Shown here: piece after piece, positions 1 to 9,927 of the stretch
Position numbering within the stretch: position 1 is the stretch's first letter
How the letters are laid out: each line of letters opens with the position of its first letter
Source of the DNA: Nymphaea colorata
Taxonomy: Eukaryota > Streptophyta > Magnoliopsida > Nymphaeales > Nymphaeaceae
Direction of reading: 5' to 3'
Assembly: GCF_008831285.2 (NCBI RefSeq)
Contig: NC_045139.1
Location: forward strand, 8,402,204 to 8,466,203
Length of the DNA: 64,000 bases
The notes under the pieces: model-generated
Told to the model about the DNA's origin: nothing
Database searches by the model: none
The model's input: the letters and a program-made list of their open reading frames with translations, nothing else
Made by a program: the position numbers and the translations under genes

Positions 1-35
1 TTCAGAGCTTAGTGATGGGAGGTGGCTCAACCAGC

Positions 36-38
<3 letters not shown>

Positions 39-90
<52 letters not shown>
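39..90. repeat. (TC)n microsatellite
   Basis: A nearly perfect CT/TC dinucleotide run of about 50 bases near the left edge. The rest of 1-1613 shows no supported gene: it is either intron 2 or the 3' flank of the coatomer epsilon gene. Confidence 0.9.
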
Positions 91-1613
91 CACTGAATGC
101 AAACTTAGACCCAACCAAGTTTCCTTCTTTATTCCATGTTATCTTCTTCCCCTGTGAAAGTTTGTGCTTGGCTGCCTGACAGATAGTGATTGTGCGCCAT
201 CATGCCCGTGTGTACCTGATCATCTGTATATCCTTGTGTGACTGACTGACTATCCTCTACTTAATTATGTAGGTGTGTATGCCAGCAACTGATTTTAAAT
301 TAACAAACTGCGTTAACTGTGGTTGTGTGACCATATGTGACCAGAGATTGCCTTGGGTACAAATCTTGCAATGATTGCTACAGAAAACCCAAGACATATA
401 TTTAAAAGTACCGCAAAAGACAAGAAGTCTCAGCTCTCGAGCAGGATGGATATGAGTGGCTTCAAGAGCATAACAATTTTGAGGACATTTACCTCATCCC
501 TTGTGACTGAAAATTATAGTATCTAATATATGTTACGCAGTGTCATGGGTTAAGCTATTGAGAAATACAAGAGTTGTGCTCATTTTGTGAATTTCCTGCT
601 TACTTATGAAGTCATCATTGTTCGTGGCCTTTTTTTGAACCAATGAAAGTAATGGGAAACAACTTAAGTTGTTCATGCAGCTAGTTCCTCAAGTGTCCTG
701 AGCTTGATTGCCCTGCTTCTTTTGATATGCCTATGGGAACTGGAAAGCTAACTTTCATTTCATGTACGTTTATCTGACAGCTGATGCTGTTGTGTGACCT
801 CCAATTCTCAAACACATTTGCAAGAGTGATACTCTTGTAATTCAAATTCTATCTCCTTCCACAGCAACCTTACGTAATGAACATCATAGCCTTTTGACAG
901 GTAAAGTATTGTTGGAAGTTGTTTCCACTCGTTACAAAGGATATAATAAGAGTTCGATTAACTCTGAACATGTCAGTTATGTGCGCATTAGTGTAGGACG
1001 TAATGCAACTTATCAACCCTGATGTTTGAAGACGAAGATGGATTGCCTGCTTGCGGAGACCACAATCAGAAGGCAGCATCAAGAGTTCACTGCAACTAAA
1101 AACAAAGTTGACAAGGAAGAAATTGTATTCTCTTGCATTGGTCATCAGGAGTTTTTAAATGTCAAATCTCAGGACAAAAAACATACCATTGTAAGGAAAT
1201 GTGGGAAACTCCTTAAGGAAATTAAAATTATTCTCTACAAACATCGGAAAAACAGGAAAAATATAGCAGAATCAGGAAGGGAACCAGAACGTTAGCTCGT
1301 ACGTTATTTAAAAAAAAAAAAAAATCAAAAGGAAAACATCAGCTTTTCAGATGCATGAACTACATCTAAACATAACCCCAACCAACCACTGTTCACATAG
1401 TTAGATACAGAACCTCATGCAGTTAAGACAACCAATACACCGAATCAGAGCTTTCGGAAAATGATGACGCATAAACCTCCATTTTCTACTACGTTTAACA
1501 GTAAAACGGACGAAGAAACAAATAATGAAATAAGATTAAAAAGGACTACTAGAGATCCGACAGAAAAACGCAAATAATGTCGCTCGGGGATAAGCATAGA
1601 GTCCATCACGTAC

Positions 1614-2001
1614 CTTGTGCTGCGGTCCAGACAAATAAAGAGCCAGGAGCTTCACCGCCTGTAGCGGTGTGGGCGCCGAGTCGTCGATCTCATCGATCAC
1701 CAACTGCAGGCCAAAATTCAAACAAAACAAGAAGCTAAGAACGCAGGAACGGACCGAATTCCAGCGAAACATAATGGGATCGCCACGCAACGCCGTAGAA
1801 AGAGAGGAAAACGTAAGGCGAGACGCGTCATAAGCGTACCTTGAGTTTTCCCTGAGCGATGTATGATCTGTAGATAATGCAATCCCGCTCGACGGCGTCT
1901 TCCAGGGAAAGGCCGCGGAGATCACTGCTGTTGATGGCCGCCTGATACGCCCCGAGGTAGAAGTTGTTCCTCACTGAGAAAAGGTGGTCGGGCACTGACA
2001 T
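1614..2001 (-). CDS. Coatomer subunit epsilon (epsilon-COP), 5' exons only
   Basis: Epsilon-COP is a helical-repeat subunit of the COPI coat, which acts in retrograde Golgi-to-ER vesicle transport on the cytosolic side of Golgi membranes. Two minus-strand exons are visible. Exon 1 (2001-1840, 54 codons) starts MSVPDHLFSVRNNFYLGAYQ and ends ...YRSYIAQGKLK before a GTACGC donor. Exon 2 (1703-1614, 30 codons) reads LVIDEIDDSAPTPLQAVKLL... and ends ...SGPQHK before GTACGT. Both junctions are in phase 0. The text closely follows plant epsilon-COP (NNFYLGAYQ, EDAVERDC, ATPLQAVKLLALYLS). The next expected exon (the ..NNAIIRLIAGTIFMHEEDYNEAL.. region) was not found in 1-1613. Either intron 2 is longer than 1.6 kb and the gene continues beyond the edge, or the gene is truncated. 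A second, damaged copy lies at 61.6-62.5 kb on the same strand. Confidence 0.85.
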
Positions 2002-2315
2002 CTTGTCTCTGCTCTCGCCTTCTCTCTGCGGATCGGCGGGAATGCCACCCAAATCTACGAGGGAATGGGCGCAGATGGTTCAATTCACCGAACGGTGGAC
2101 GCAATGCGGGAAGACGTGAACCCGGCAACGCCCCTGACACGAGGCTTCTTCAACGACCAGCATTTCAAACCGTTAAATATCCGTAATTTATCGCGATAAA
2201 TTTAGTTTTTCGGGGAGATCGTTAAGAAATAAATAACATCAATTTTCTGTCTGTGAAGAAAATTAAGTTGTTATTGTTTCTAAACATTATGTCAAAGAAG
2301 GTAATTAAGGCCACG

Positions 2316-2530
2316 TGTTTTTTTGAAGAAAAACGTTAAAAACGAAACTCACTTTTTTTTTCGCTTTTTCATTTATTTAGTTCTTTTAATGCCAAACAGT
2401 TTTTTTTTATTTTTTATTTTTTATGTGTTAAAAATCTATTATTTTCTTTCTTATTTAATTTTTCTTTTTTTTTTTAATTTTAAAAAAATTACCATTTTTT
2501 TTGTTTTTTTCTTGTTTTTTTAATCTTGTC
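2316..2530. repeat. Low-complexity T-rich tract
   Basis: About 200 bases consisting mostly of T runs broken by short A, C or G interruptions. It gives a spurious Phe/Leu-rich reading frame and is not a gene. It lies upstream of the coatomer epsilon start, whose promoter should be within 2002-2310. From 2530 to 5150 I see only AT-rich intergenic DNA, with A/T runs and two short GC-rich patches near 3.9 and 4.7 kb. Confidence 0.7.
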
Positions 2531-3318
2531 GCATTATGCTTGAGAAAACCTAGCCATTTAAAACTTTTAGACATTATTTGTGACTATCGTTTTTAGTCAT
2601 GTTTGATGGTTTCAAATTTTTTTTTAAAGAGTAAAAAATACATAGTTTGATAGATAGGAAATTTTTTTTTTTAAAAAAAAATCCACCGTTAAAAGGATCT
2701 CATTTCTCACGTAATTCAGCAAGAACTATACAAGAACAGTGAAATAAGATAGCCATATAAAATTTAAACTATACAAATATAGATAGCATAAATCAGCAGT
2801 AAGCAAGAACTCAAACAAGTGTAAAAACAAGATCCTTTCCAAACAGGCAACAACGAGGCATCTGCAAGGTATAATTTCATTACAATGGCTGTTAAGAAAC
2901 AGAAGTAGAGATGGTTTCTAAGAAAAGAGAAAATAGAGAAGGCGTCTCCTTCTGTTGTGTTCCTCTGGACACAATGGGTGCCGTGGACACATAAAAAGAA
3001 AGGCAAAGAGAGAGAAACAAAACAGAGATGGGGCAAAGAGGGGAAGTGGAACGATCTTCTCTGTGATGAGAAGAGAATCGAAGGAGCTCGGTCGATCAGC
3101 GAATGAAGCAAAGAAAGTAAAATTAAGGAAATATTAAGTAAACTTGCCCTGTAATCCAAAGGAATTCTTCACTTTTACTAACGAAATTGAAAACGACGCT
3201 AACATACTTGATGATCGCATCGTCTAGGTCATACATATAAACGAGCATATTTTGGTTTTCACTTCCTTTAGCTTTACCTTACCTTTATATTGTGTATGAT
3301 ATCTCCACAAGTGGAGGC

Positions 3319-3320
<2 letters not shown>

Positions 3321-3349
<29 letters not shown>
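3321..3349. repeat. (TA)n microsatellite
   Basis: A perfect TA dinucleotide run of about 29 bases in intergenic DNA. An AT-rich stretch without genes follows at 3600-3780. Confidence 0.9.
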
Positions 3350-3351
<2 letters not shown>

Positions 3352-5230
3352 TGAACTTGGTCTTTTTTGGAAGTTTTCCCTTTTCCAAATTCATTTTGAG
3401 AGTCTTTTTTAAGAAGAAACTAAATAAAACTAATATAAAATAACTAAACAGGCTAAAAAATAAGGGAAATATTAAAAAAACCATATCTGATCTCACTTTT
3501 TTCAAGGAACATTGCGGATCAGCCAATCACCTGCTATGTCACTTGAGTGCAGGGTGCGGGTGTCGAAGCAGCACATCTCAAAAAATTTAAGTGCCCTGAT
3601 GACATTTTATTATTAATATGATTTTTAATTTATTATATATATAACAAAATAAGCATGTAGATATTGTTATTATAATTTAGTTATTAATATATATAACATA
3701 CTTGAATAATTGTATTGCATATGTAATATCATAACAACATATATTTATAAGTAATTTAATAATATGATATTTTAATTGAGGTTGAGTGTGAGTCGAAACC
3801 GCATCCATGTCCATTGCGCACCTGATTCAATGCGATTCTGGTGTTCAGTAAAATAAAAAGTCCGGTGACTAAGTCACATGCAGTTAGGATCCAACCCTAT
3901 AAACCTTTGAGGGGAAACTTTTGAAGCAGTCGGCGGCAGGGGCCGGAATTGGTACAAATGTTAGAGGGAGGAAACCTTCACCAACGAGAAGGAGCTCAGT
4001 CTTGCCGCCGATCACGCCGTCGTCAACCCTGACCAACCATTTTAGGTTTATTTTTTTAAAATATTTGAACTTCGACAAAGAAAAAGTTCCAAACTGTTGA
4101 TGAAATTTAAAAAAAAAATGCCCAAGTTTTAATTCCTTTCACTGAAGCGCCTCAATTGTATAAAAAAGGGGTTAAAATAAAAAACCTAACCGCATTTCTT
4201 GGTGTACCATCAAAACATAGACAATTTTTTTAGAAAATAAGTTTACAAAAAACTTAGAATTGAATTCGAAAATTGCTAATAGTAATAATAACAATAGTAA
4301 ATTAGTGATTAAAAAATAGTAAATTTTTGGAACAAGTGAAAACGAGAATTTATCTTATGAAATTATTAAAATAAAAAGAAGTGAAATTCGTCATCATATG
4401 TACATCCAAATTTCAAGATTATTCCGTAAATTACAACATTTTGGTCAAGTGGTTTTCTCTTTTCCCTTCTTTCCTTGAAAATTTAAGATTATACAGGAAA
4501 TTACATTTTGGTAAAGCGGGTTTTCGGTTGGTCAAGTGGTTTTTCGCATAATAAATAAATAAAAAGTCTAATTCCTTTATTTACTCAAAATTCCATAGCA
4601 CGAACGAAAGAACTGAACCGGACTTTGTCTTTCATATCAAACCCGAACCTGGTCCAAATCAAGGGCGGGTCAACCCGACCCGCCTGCACCTGCCCCTGCC
4701 CCTGCCCCTGCGTGCCAACATGATTTCAAGCAGAGACTAAAGGCTAAAGCAAGAGGGAAGTGGGCCCCCCGTGGGCCCCACCACCGCAACGCGCGCATCA
4801 TTCGGCGGGATGGGAGGCTCTCTTCATCCCGCCGGCCCGCCAATGATGCCGCCTTCTCCTCCACCGTCACGGGCCCATTATTACCGTAGAGCTACTTTTT
4901 CACTTTAATTTTTTAAATTACCAAAACTTTATGAAAATAAAGTTTGAATTTTCAGTCAGAAATTTAAAAAAAAGATTGTGAGATTAGAAAAAAAGAGCGT
5001 TATCTTCTATTTATCGCGCGATTTAAATACAACTTTAGAAACAGTTAAAATAATGATAACCAGCACTCGCTTTTGAGATTTCCTTGGTAAAAAGTAAAAA
5101 CACATTCAGAACACCCAGTTTGGCTTTTACCTCAACGTCCGCCTAACATCAAGGAATGCGCAACTTCCGCAGACGATTTTTTTTGGTCGCTTATGGAAAA
5201 AGAAAGGGCCTCAATCCTCATACTCACATC

Positions 5231-5237
5231 TATATAA
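5231..5237 (+). promoter_or_regulatory. TATA box of the E6-like gene
   Basis: TATATAA lies 73 bases before the ATG at 5310, so transcription would begin near 5262 and leave a short 5' UTR of about 50 bases. This is inferred from position and motif only. Confidence 0.55.
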
Positions 5238-5309
5238 TCCCATTGCTGGTTGATCTCGTTGAGACACAAGCCATTCTCGCCACCACAGTAAAAGCATCTC
5301 CCATCAGAA

Positions 5310-6158
5310 ATGGTTTCCTTCTCTCGCAGGAGCCAAATCTTCCTCCTCTGCATCTTCCTCATTGCTCCCTCTCTTCAAATTCATGCGAGAGAGAGCAAGT
5401 TCTTCAGGAGGGAAACACCATACGGGCGACCGACTTACAAACCCGAAGTGAATCAGGAGGAGTTCAGTCCATTCCCAGACTTCAACGACACTACCCAGTG
5501 GCCTGACATCAAGGAGACGGCGTCCAACCTGAACGGCCATGGCCTCTATGGCCAGGAGCCGCAGTGGTTCCCCACGGAGCAACGAGACCAACCCCAAGTC
5601 GAAGGGAAGGAGTTCGCTCCGTTCAATTCAGACTTCAATGACACCACCCAATTGCCTCTCTTCAAAGAAACCTCCTCCCCGCCGCAGAACCAGAATGGGA
5701 CTCTCTTCGGTCAGGAGCACCAACAGTTCCCTGCAACCGGAAATATCACCACCAACACCACCACCATCACCACCACCACGGAACTCGAGAATCGACCAAC
5801 CACAGTAGACTATAGCCCCTTCAAGAGGGAGAGTACCAACCACTACGACGAAGAGCAGTTTGAGAGCAAAGATCTGAATTCTGGGTTCTCTGGCTATGGA
5901 ATGAGCGGCACCAGGTCCACGGAGAACGGCAGGTACTTCGACGACCTGAAGAACGACTATGGTCGGAATGGTTTCCCGTATGGAAGAAGAACTGTCGGCG
6001 CCAGATATGAATACCCTTACAGAGGAGTTAGCCCAAGCGAGGAGGAGACCAGATATCGAAGCTACGGCGGCAGCTACGGCAACGAGAATGCTTATTATGG
6101 AAGCAACAACTACCATTTGAAGGGCAACCAGGAGGAGGAAGATGATTTTCTTCCTTGA
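5310..6158 (+). CDS. E6-like secreted protein
   Basis: A single-exon protein of 282 residues. The E6 family is named after a cotton-fibre protein thought to be secreted to the cell wall; its biochemical role is unknown. Residues 1-26 form a signal peptide: basic start, hydrophobic IFLLCIFLIAP, likely cleavage after IHA. The mature protein is hydrophilic and rich in Asn, Tyr, Gly, Glu and Thr. Two adjacent imperfect repeats cover residues about 50-91 and 100-143; each has EEF/KEF, then DFNDTTQ, then KET, then a GQE..QxFP end. A Thr-rich run follows at 146-158 (N-glycosylation sequons NIT and NTT overlap it). The family signature GMSGTRSTENGRYF is at 197-210, then a Tyr/Gly-rich stretch and an acidic end (EEEDDFLP). 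A TATA box lies upstream and no in-frame ATG lies between it and this start. Family assignment rests on the GMS.TR..ENG.YF signature and overall composition. Confidence 0.8.
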   Translation: MVSFSRRSQIFLLCIFLIAPSLQIHARESKFFRRETPYGRPTYKPEVNQEEFSPFPDFNDTTQWPDIKETASNLNGHGLYGQEPQWFPTEQRDQPQVEGKEFAPFNSDFNDTTQLPLFKETSSPPQNQNGTLFGQEHQQFPATGNITTNTTTITTTTELENRPTTVDYSPFKRESTNHYDEEQFESKDLNSGFSGYGMSGTRSTENGRYFDDLKNDYGRNGFPYGRRTVGARYEYPYRGVSPSEEETRYRSYGGSYGNENAYYGSNNYHLKGNQEEEDDFLP

Positions 6159-6757
6159 GATTTCTGGTTTTCTGCTACTTTCGCTTTACACTCGATAGTT
6201 TCAAAGTCATTGAGTTGATCAGGGACTTTGCAGGCTGCCGGAGATTTTACAAGAAGGTCTAAAGATGATCAAATCAGTAGATCTAGTAAATTAGGTAAGT
6301 TATATCCCAGAGCCAGCCTTTGTTCAGGCTTGGGCAGAAGTAAACGAGATGTATAATTTTTTTTTCTCCGTTGAATGATAAGTCATATAGTTGATGACTG
6401 ATCACGGAAAATGGAGACGCCAATGTTGGTTTTGGCAAATTGGTGCGATATTTGCTATGCAACCTTCTTTTTCCGATCAGATCTTACATGGTTCCGTTAA
6501 CTGACTTCCTCGATAAAGCTTCACATGCCAAAACACATAAATTTGCCAAATTCACTACTTCCTTATTCCAATCTCTCCTTGCAGTTTGGGAAGATATATT
6601 TTGCTCCACTTAACCAAGTGAGCCTTACGAGTTAGATCAATGTTCCCCTCCATAGAAATTGAGCATACAACTTCTCTACATGACGCACCATCTGATGAAG
6701 AATGTCGTTAAGATCCGGATTCACAATTTTGCAAAAGAGCTAAGATTGCAAATGATT

Positions 6758-6760
<3 letters not shown>

Positions 6761-6816
<56 letters not shown>
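6761..6816. repeat. (AT)n microsatellite
   Basis: A perfect AT dinucleotide run of about 56 bases in intergenic DNA after the E6-like gene. Confidence 0.9.
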
Positions 6817-6822
<6 letters not shown>

Positions 6823-6889
6823 CATTTTGGATCTGATTAGGACGTTGGACACAAGGTCAAGCATAATTTAGACGTATTTTATAATTTGG

Positions 6890-7620
6890 ATTCAAATTCA
6901 TAGATGGATCCAATCCAAAAACACACACAGAGATTTAAAACCAAACCCTTGATCCAAATTCAGATTAGAATCTCAGCTTCATAACCACAACAGATCCCTA
7001 GATCCAGATCTAGATAGAAATCGCAGCTCTACAAATTCCTAGATCCATGGCCGAATTCAAATCTTAGCTTCAAGTCTAAATTCGATCCCTAGATCCAAAT
7101 CCAAACGTTATATTTAAAAGCAAACCCTTGATCCATGTCCCAGCTACATATCCAAAACAGATCCTAGATCGAGATCTATATCAAAATCCAACTTTTCTAA
7201 TCCAACTATAACCAAAACAGAATTTCAGATCTAGACCTAGATCCATATCCCAATTCTTGATCCATTTGATCCAAATAAAAGCCTTGGATCCAATTTAGAT
7301 CAGATCCAAAATATAGATCATATTCTTATCCAGTTCCAAATTCTCAATCCAGATCCAAATCTAGATCCAATTTCCTTGTTTCTATCTCAATGTAGATATA
7401 AACCTGAGATTTAGGTCCGAATCCAAATGTACGATTCTATATCCATTCTAAACTTTTGATCTAGATCCAGTCCAGATTTGAGCCATCGATCCATTTACAG
7501 ATCTACATTTATATCTGATATATAATTTTATTGTTTTATTTATTCCCAATTCCAAAATTCTAAACTTAAGTTTTCCTGGCATTTGGATCTTATTTCAGAT
7601 CCGAATCCAAGTTCCATACC
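6890..7620. repeat. Degenerate GATCCAAAT-type repeat field
   Basis: About 730 bases built from imperfect repetitions of short words such as GATCCAAATC, GATCCAGATC and CTAGATCC, with no fixed period and no coding frame. Shorter patches of the related word (GGATTCAAATCC and its complement) occur near 18.78-18.92, 56.05-56.17 and 57.20-57.55 kb. This composition is common in subterminal parts of plant DNA transposons, but I see no clear terminal repeats or target-site duplication here. Confidence 0.55.
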
Positions 7621-7795
7621 CATCAAAGGCACAACAATCAATACATTATGGTCATCTTCCAAGATACCCATGATTTCATATTCAAAATTCATAGGGTAGC
7701 CTTAATGTCTCAAAGGCATCCTTGAATATTAGAAAATGTCCTCGACTTTCTCAAAAATTCTTTATTATTCTTTTAAAAATACCCTTGTTTCAGTA

Positions 7796-7925
7796 AGAAA
7801 TACCATTTTTACATAGATTTTTTATAATTATTTACTTATTTATATATGTTGTACCACTTAAAAAATACCATTTTTACATAAATTTTTTATAATTATTTAC
7901 TTATTTATATATTTTGTACCACTTA
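7796..7925. repeat. Two-copy 65-bp tandem repeat
   Basis: The segment TACCATTTTTACATA...TTGTACCACTT occurs twice, head to tail, with a period of about 65 bases and only a few differences. AT-rich and non-coding. Confidence 0.85.
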
Positions 7926-7964
7926 AAAAATGAAAATTTCGATAAAAGTGTCTCATAGCCAAAA

Positions 7965-8760
7965 AATTCTAGCTCGGCCGCTAAACTGGACAGGTCCTAT
8001 ACAGCCTGGTTAGGCCATGCCTGGCCACTCCCGCAGGGCCAGTGCTGGCTTGCTTAGCCAGATACAGCCTTGTCGTATAGGCTTCATCCAGTGGCCGGCC
8101 GGCCTGACCCAGATAGGTTAGGCATGTGGCTCGCCCAACCTAGCCAGCCTAGGCCTACAGCCAGCCAAAACATGGTAGAATAAGCCTACAACCGGCCAGT
8201 ATAGCCATGTTAAGTTTGCCACTCAACCAGGCTTAGGCTAGATGGTCATATGGGGGCAGCCTGCCCCTTGGCATGTTTCGACCCCCAATCAACTTAATTT
8301 TAGATATATTTGATCTTATTATAATTAAGCTAATGATTAAGCAATAGCTAATACATTAAAAAAAGACTATAATGCCTTTGGACATCTTCTTATTTTTATT
8401 TCTAGCTTCCAACACATCATCCACAATCCCTTGAGCTAAGCCTGAGTATTAGGCCAGCCCGGCCCAATAATGAGTCAAGTTCGGGTCGGCCCAACATCCA
8501 AAAACTGGGTCCGGGCTCGGCCTGATTAAATTTTAAAATATATGTTTAATGTAAAATAATATATAAATATAATTAATTATAATAAAACATTATATATATA
8601 TATATATATATATATATTAATAAAACATTTTAAAAAAAAAACTATCAAGCCTAAATTATCGAGGCTACCCAGGTCGGTCCAATAATGAGTCAGGTCAGCC
8701 CGAGTTCTATTTTCCCGAACCAGGGCCCTTGAGTGGCTGAGCCCTCCCTTTCTTATTCTA
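7965..8760. repeat. GGCC/AGGCCTAG-rich repeat and GGCCCAATAATGAGTC repeat pair
   Basis: 7965-8270 is unusually GC-rich for its surroundings and repeats words like TAGGCC, GGCCAG and AGCCAG. At 8460-8500 and again at 8673-8710 a similar word (GGCCCAATAATGAGTCAAG and a variant) recurs on either side of an AT-rich core with an AT microsatellite at 8590-8617. This looks like a small non-autonomous element or repeat cluster; the family is not recognised. 8760-9850 is AT-rich DNA without a supported gene. Confidence 0.4.
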
Positions 8761-9927
8761 ACATACTTGAGTCTTTTGGTCTCTCTTGTTATTTATTTTC
8801 CTCAACTTCAAGCCACGAGGAGACCCTAGAGGAGCTCATGATCAACCCTTGAGCAGACTCTCAATCAAGCTAATTCGAGCCAAGTCACCTTTACTTGGAA
8901 GTGCCAATGAGTCACTTGTCTTTTGATCTCTTCACTTCCAGGTATCTAAATCCCTTTTTTTCCTATATTTTTCTTATCCCTCGTCTTCCAAAATCTTGAA
9001 CTTTTTCATGATTTAAGAGAAACATTACATAAATCATAATATTTTTCCCTTTTCAATATCAAATCTTAATTATTTTCCAACATACTACTTTGATTTTTAA
9101 AACTTTTGTAATATTGCAAAACTCCTCCTCTTTGACCCTATGATGAACAATAATTATAGTCTAGTTCAACAGCTTATTCTCCAAAACAAAGCTTGAAAAT
9201 TTGTTTTTATAAAGCATGACAGATTGAAGCTATGTTTTGCAAAACAATTAATTTACAAATATGTTTTCCAATTATATTTCCTCAAGTAAGTTGTAAAACT
9301 TTGTTTTTCAAAACTATATTTAAATATAAATTAACTTTTACATTTGCATTCTAATGACAATATTGAAAGAGTTCAAATGATTTTAAAAGTATCTCCCTTT
9401 GAACAATTTATTTTCTAAAGTAGTGGACATTTTTACATTTCAATATATTAGGAAATTTTTTTGCGCAAACACATTTTAAGTTCTTCTGTAGGTTCAAAAT
9501 GTTCCTCCATATAAACTCCTTACATAAAAGTGTTGATGCGTATATGGTGAATGTCATAAAAAGTTACGTCCCTTTCCGTATAATTAACTCCATTTTAATT
9601 ATTATTTTATTTTATTAATAATATATATTTTAATATTTAAAATATATTTTATATTTAAAAAATATTTTTTTATTGTAACCTAGTTGAGTCCAGCTCAAGC
9701 TCGGTTTTATTGTAACATACTTATATGAGCATAAGAAAGCTACCTTTGCAGGCACATTACATTATATTATAAAAATGCAAATCCGTTTTAAGAGAGATTA
9801 GAAGAAGGCTGCAAATCAAGCACCAAAGTACTCAGGTCACAGGAGATCCACCAGGAGGATTCAAACACGATCACGGGACAGAGCACGGCAACTCTTTATG
9901 ACTTCTTCAATGCGAACCGTTTGGGCC

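Noticed and set aside
870-1295. Overlapping frames of about 90 codons on both strands
   Set aside because: No recognisable domain, no promoter, and a position in the intron or 3' flank of epsilon-COP; nothing supports a gene.
2323-2523. 66-codon Phe-rich 'membrane protein'
   Set aside because: Pure artefact of a T-rich low-complexity tract.
3884-4078. 64-codon minus-strand frame with GC-rich stretch
   Set aside because: Reads as an isolated open patch with no known family, splice context or promoter.
5628-6116. 162-codon minus-strand frame in the E6-like gene
   Set aside because: Antisense shadow of the Asn/Thr-rich coding sequence; no promoter and no known protein.
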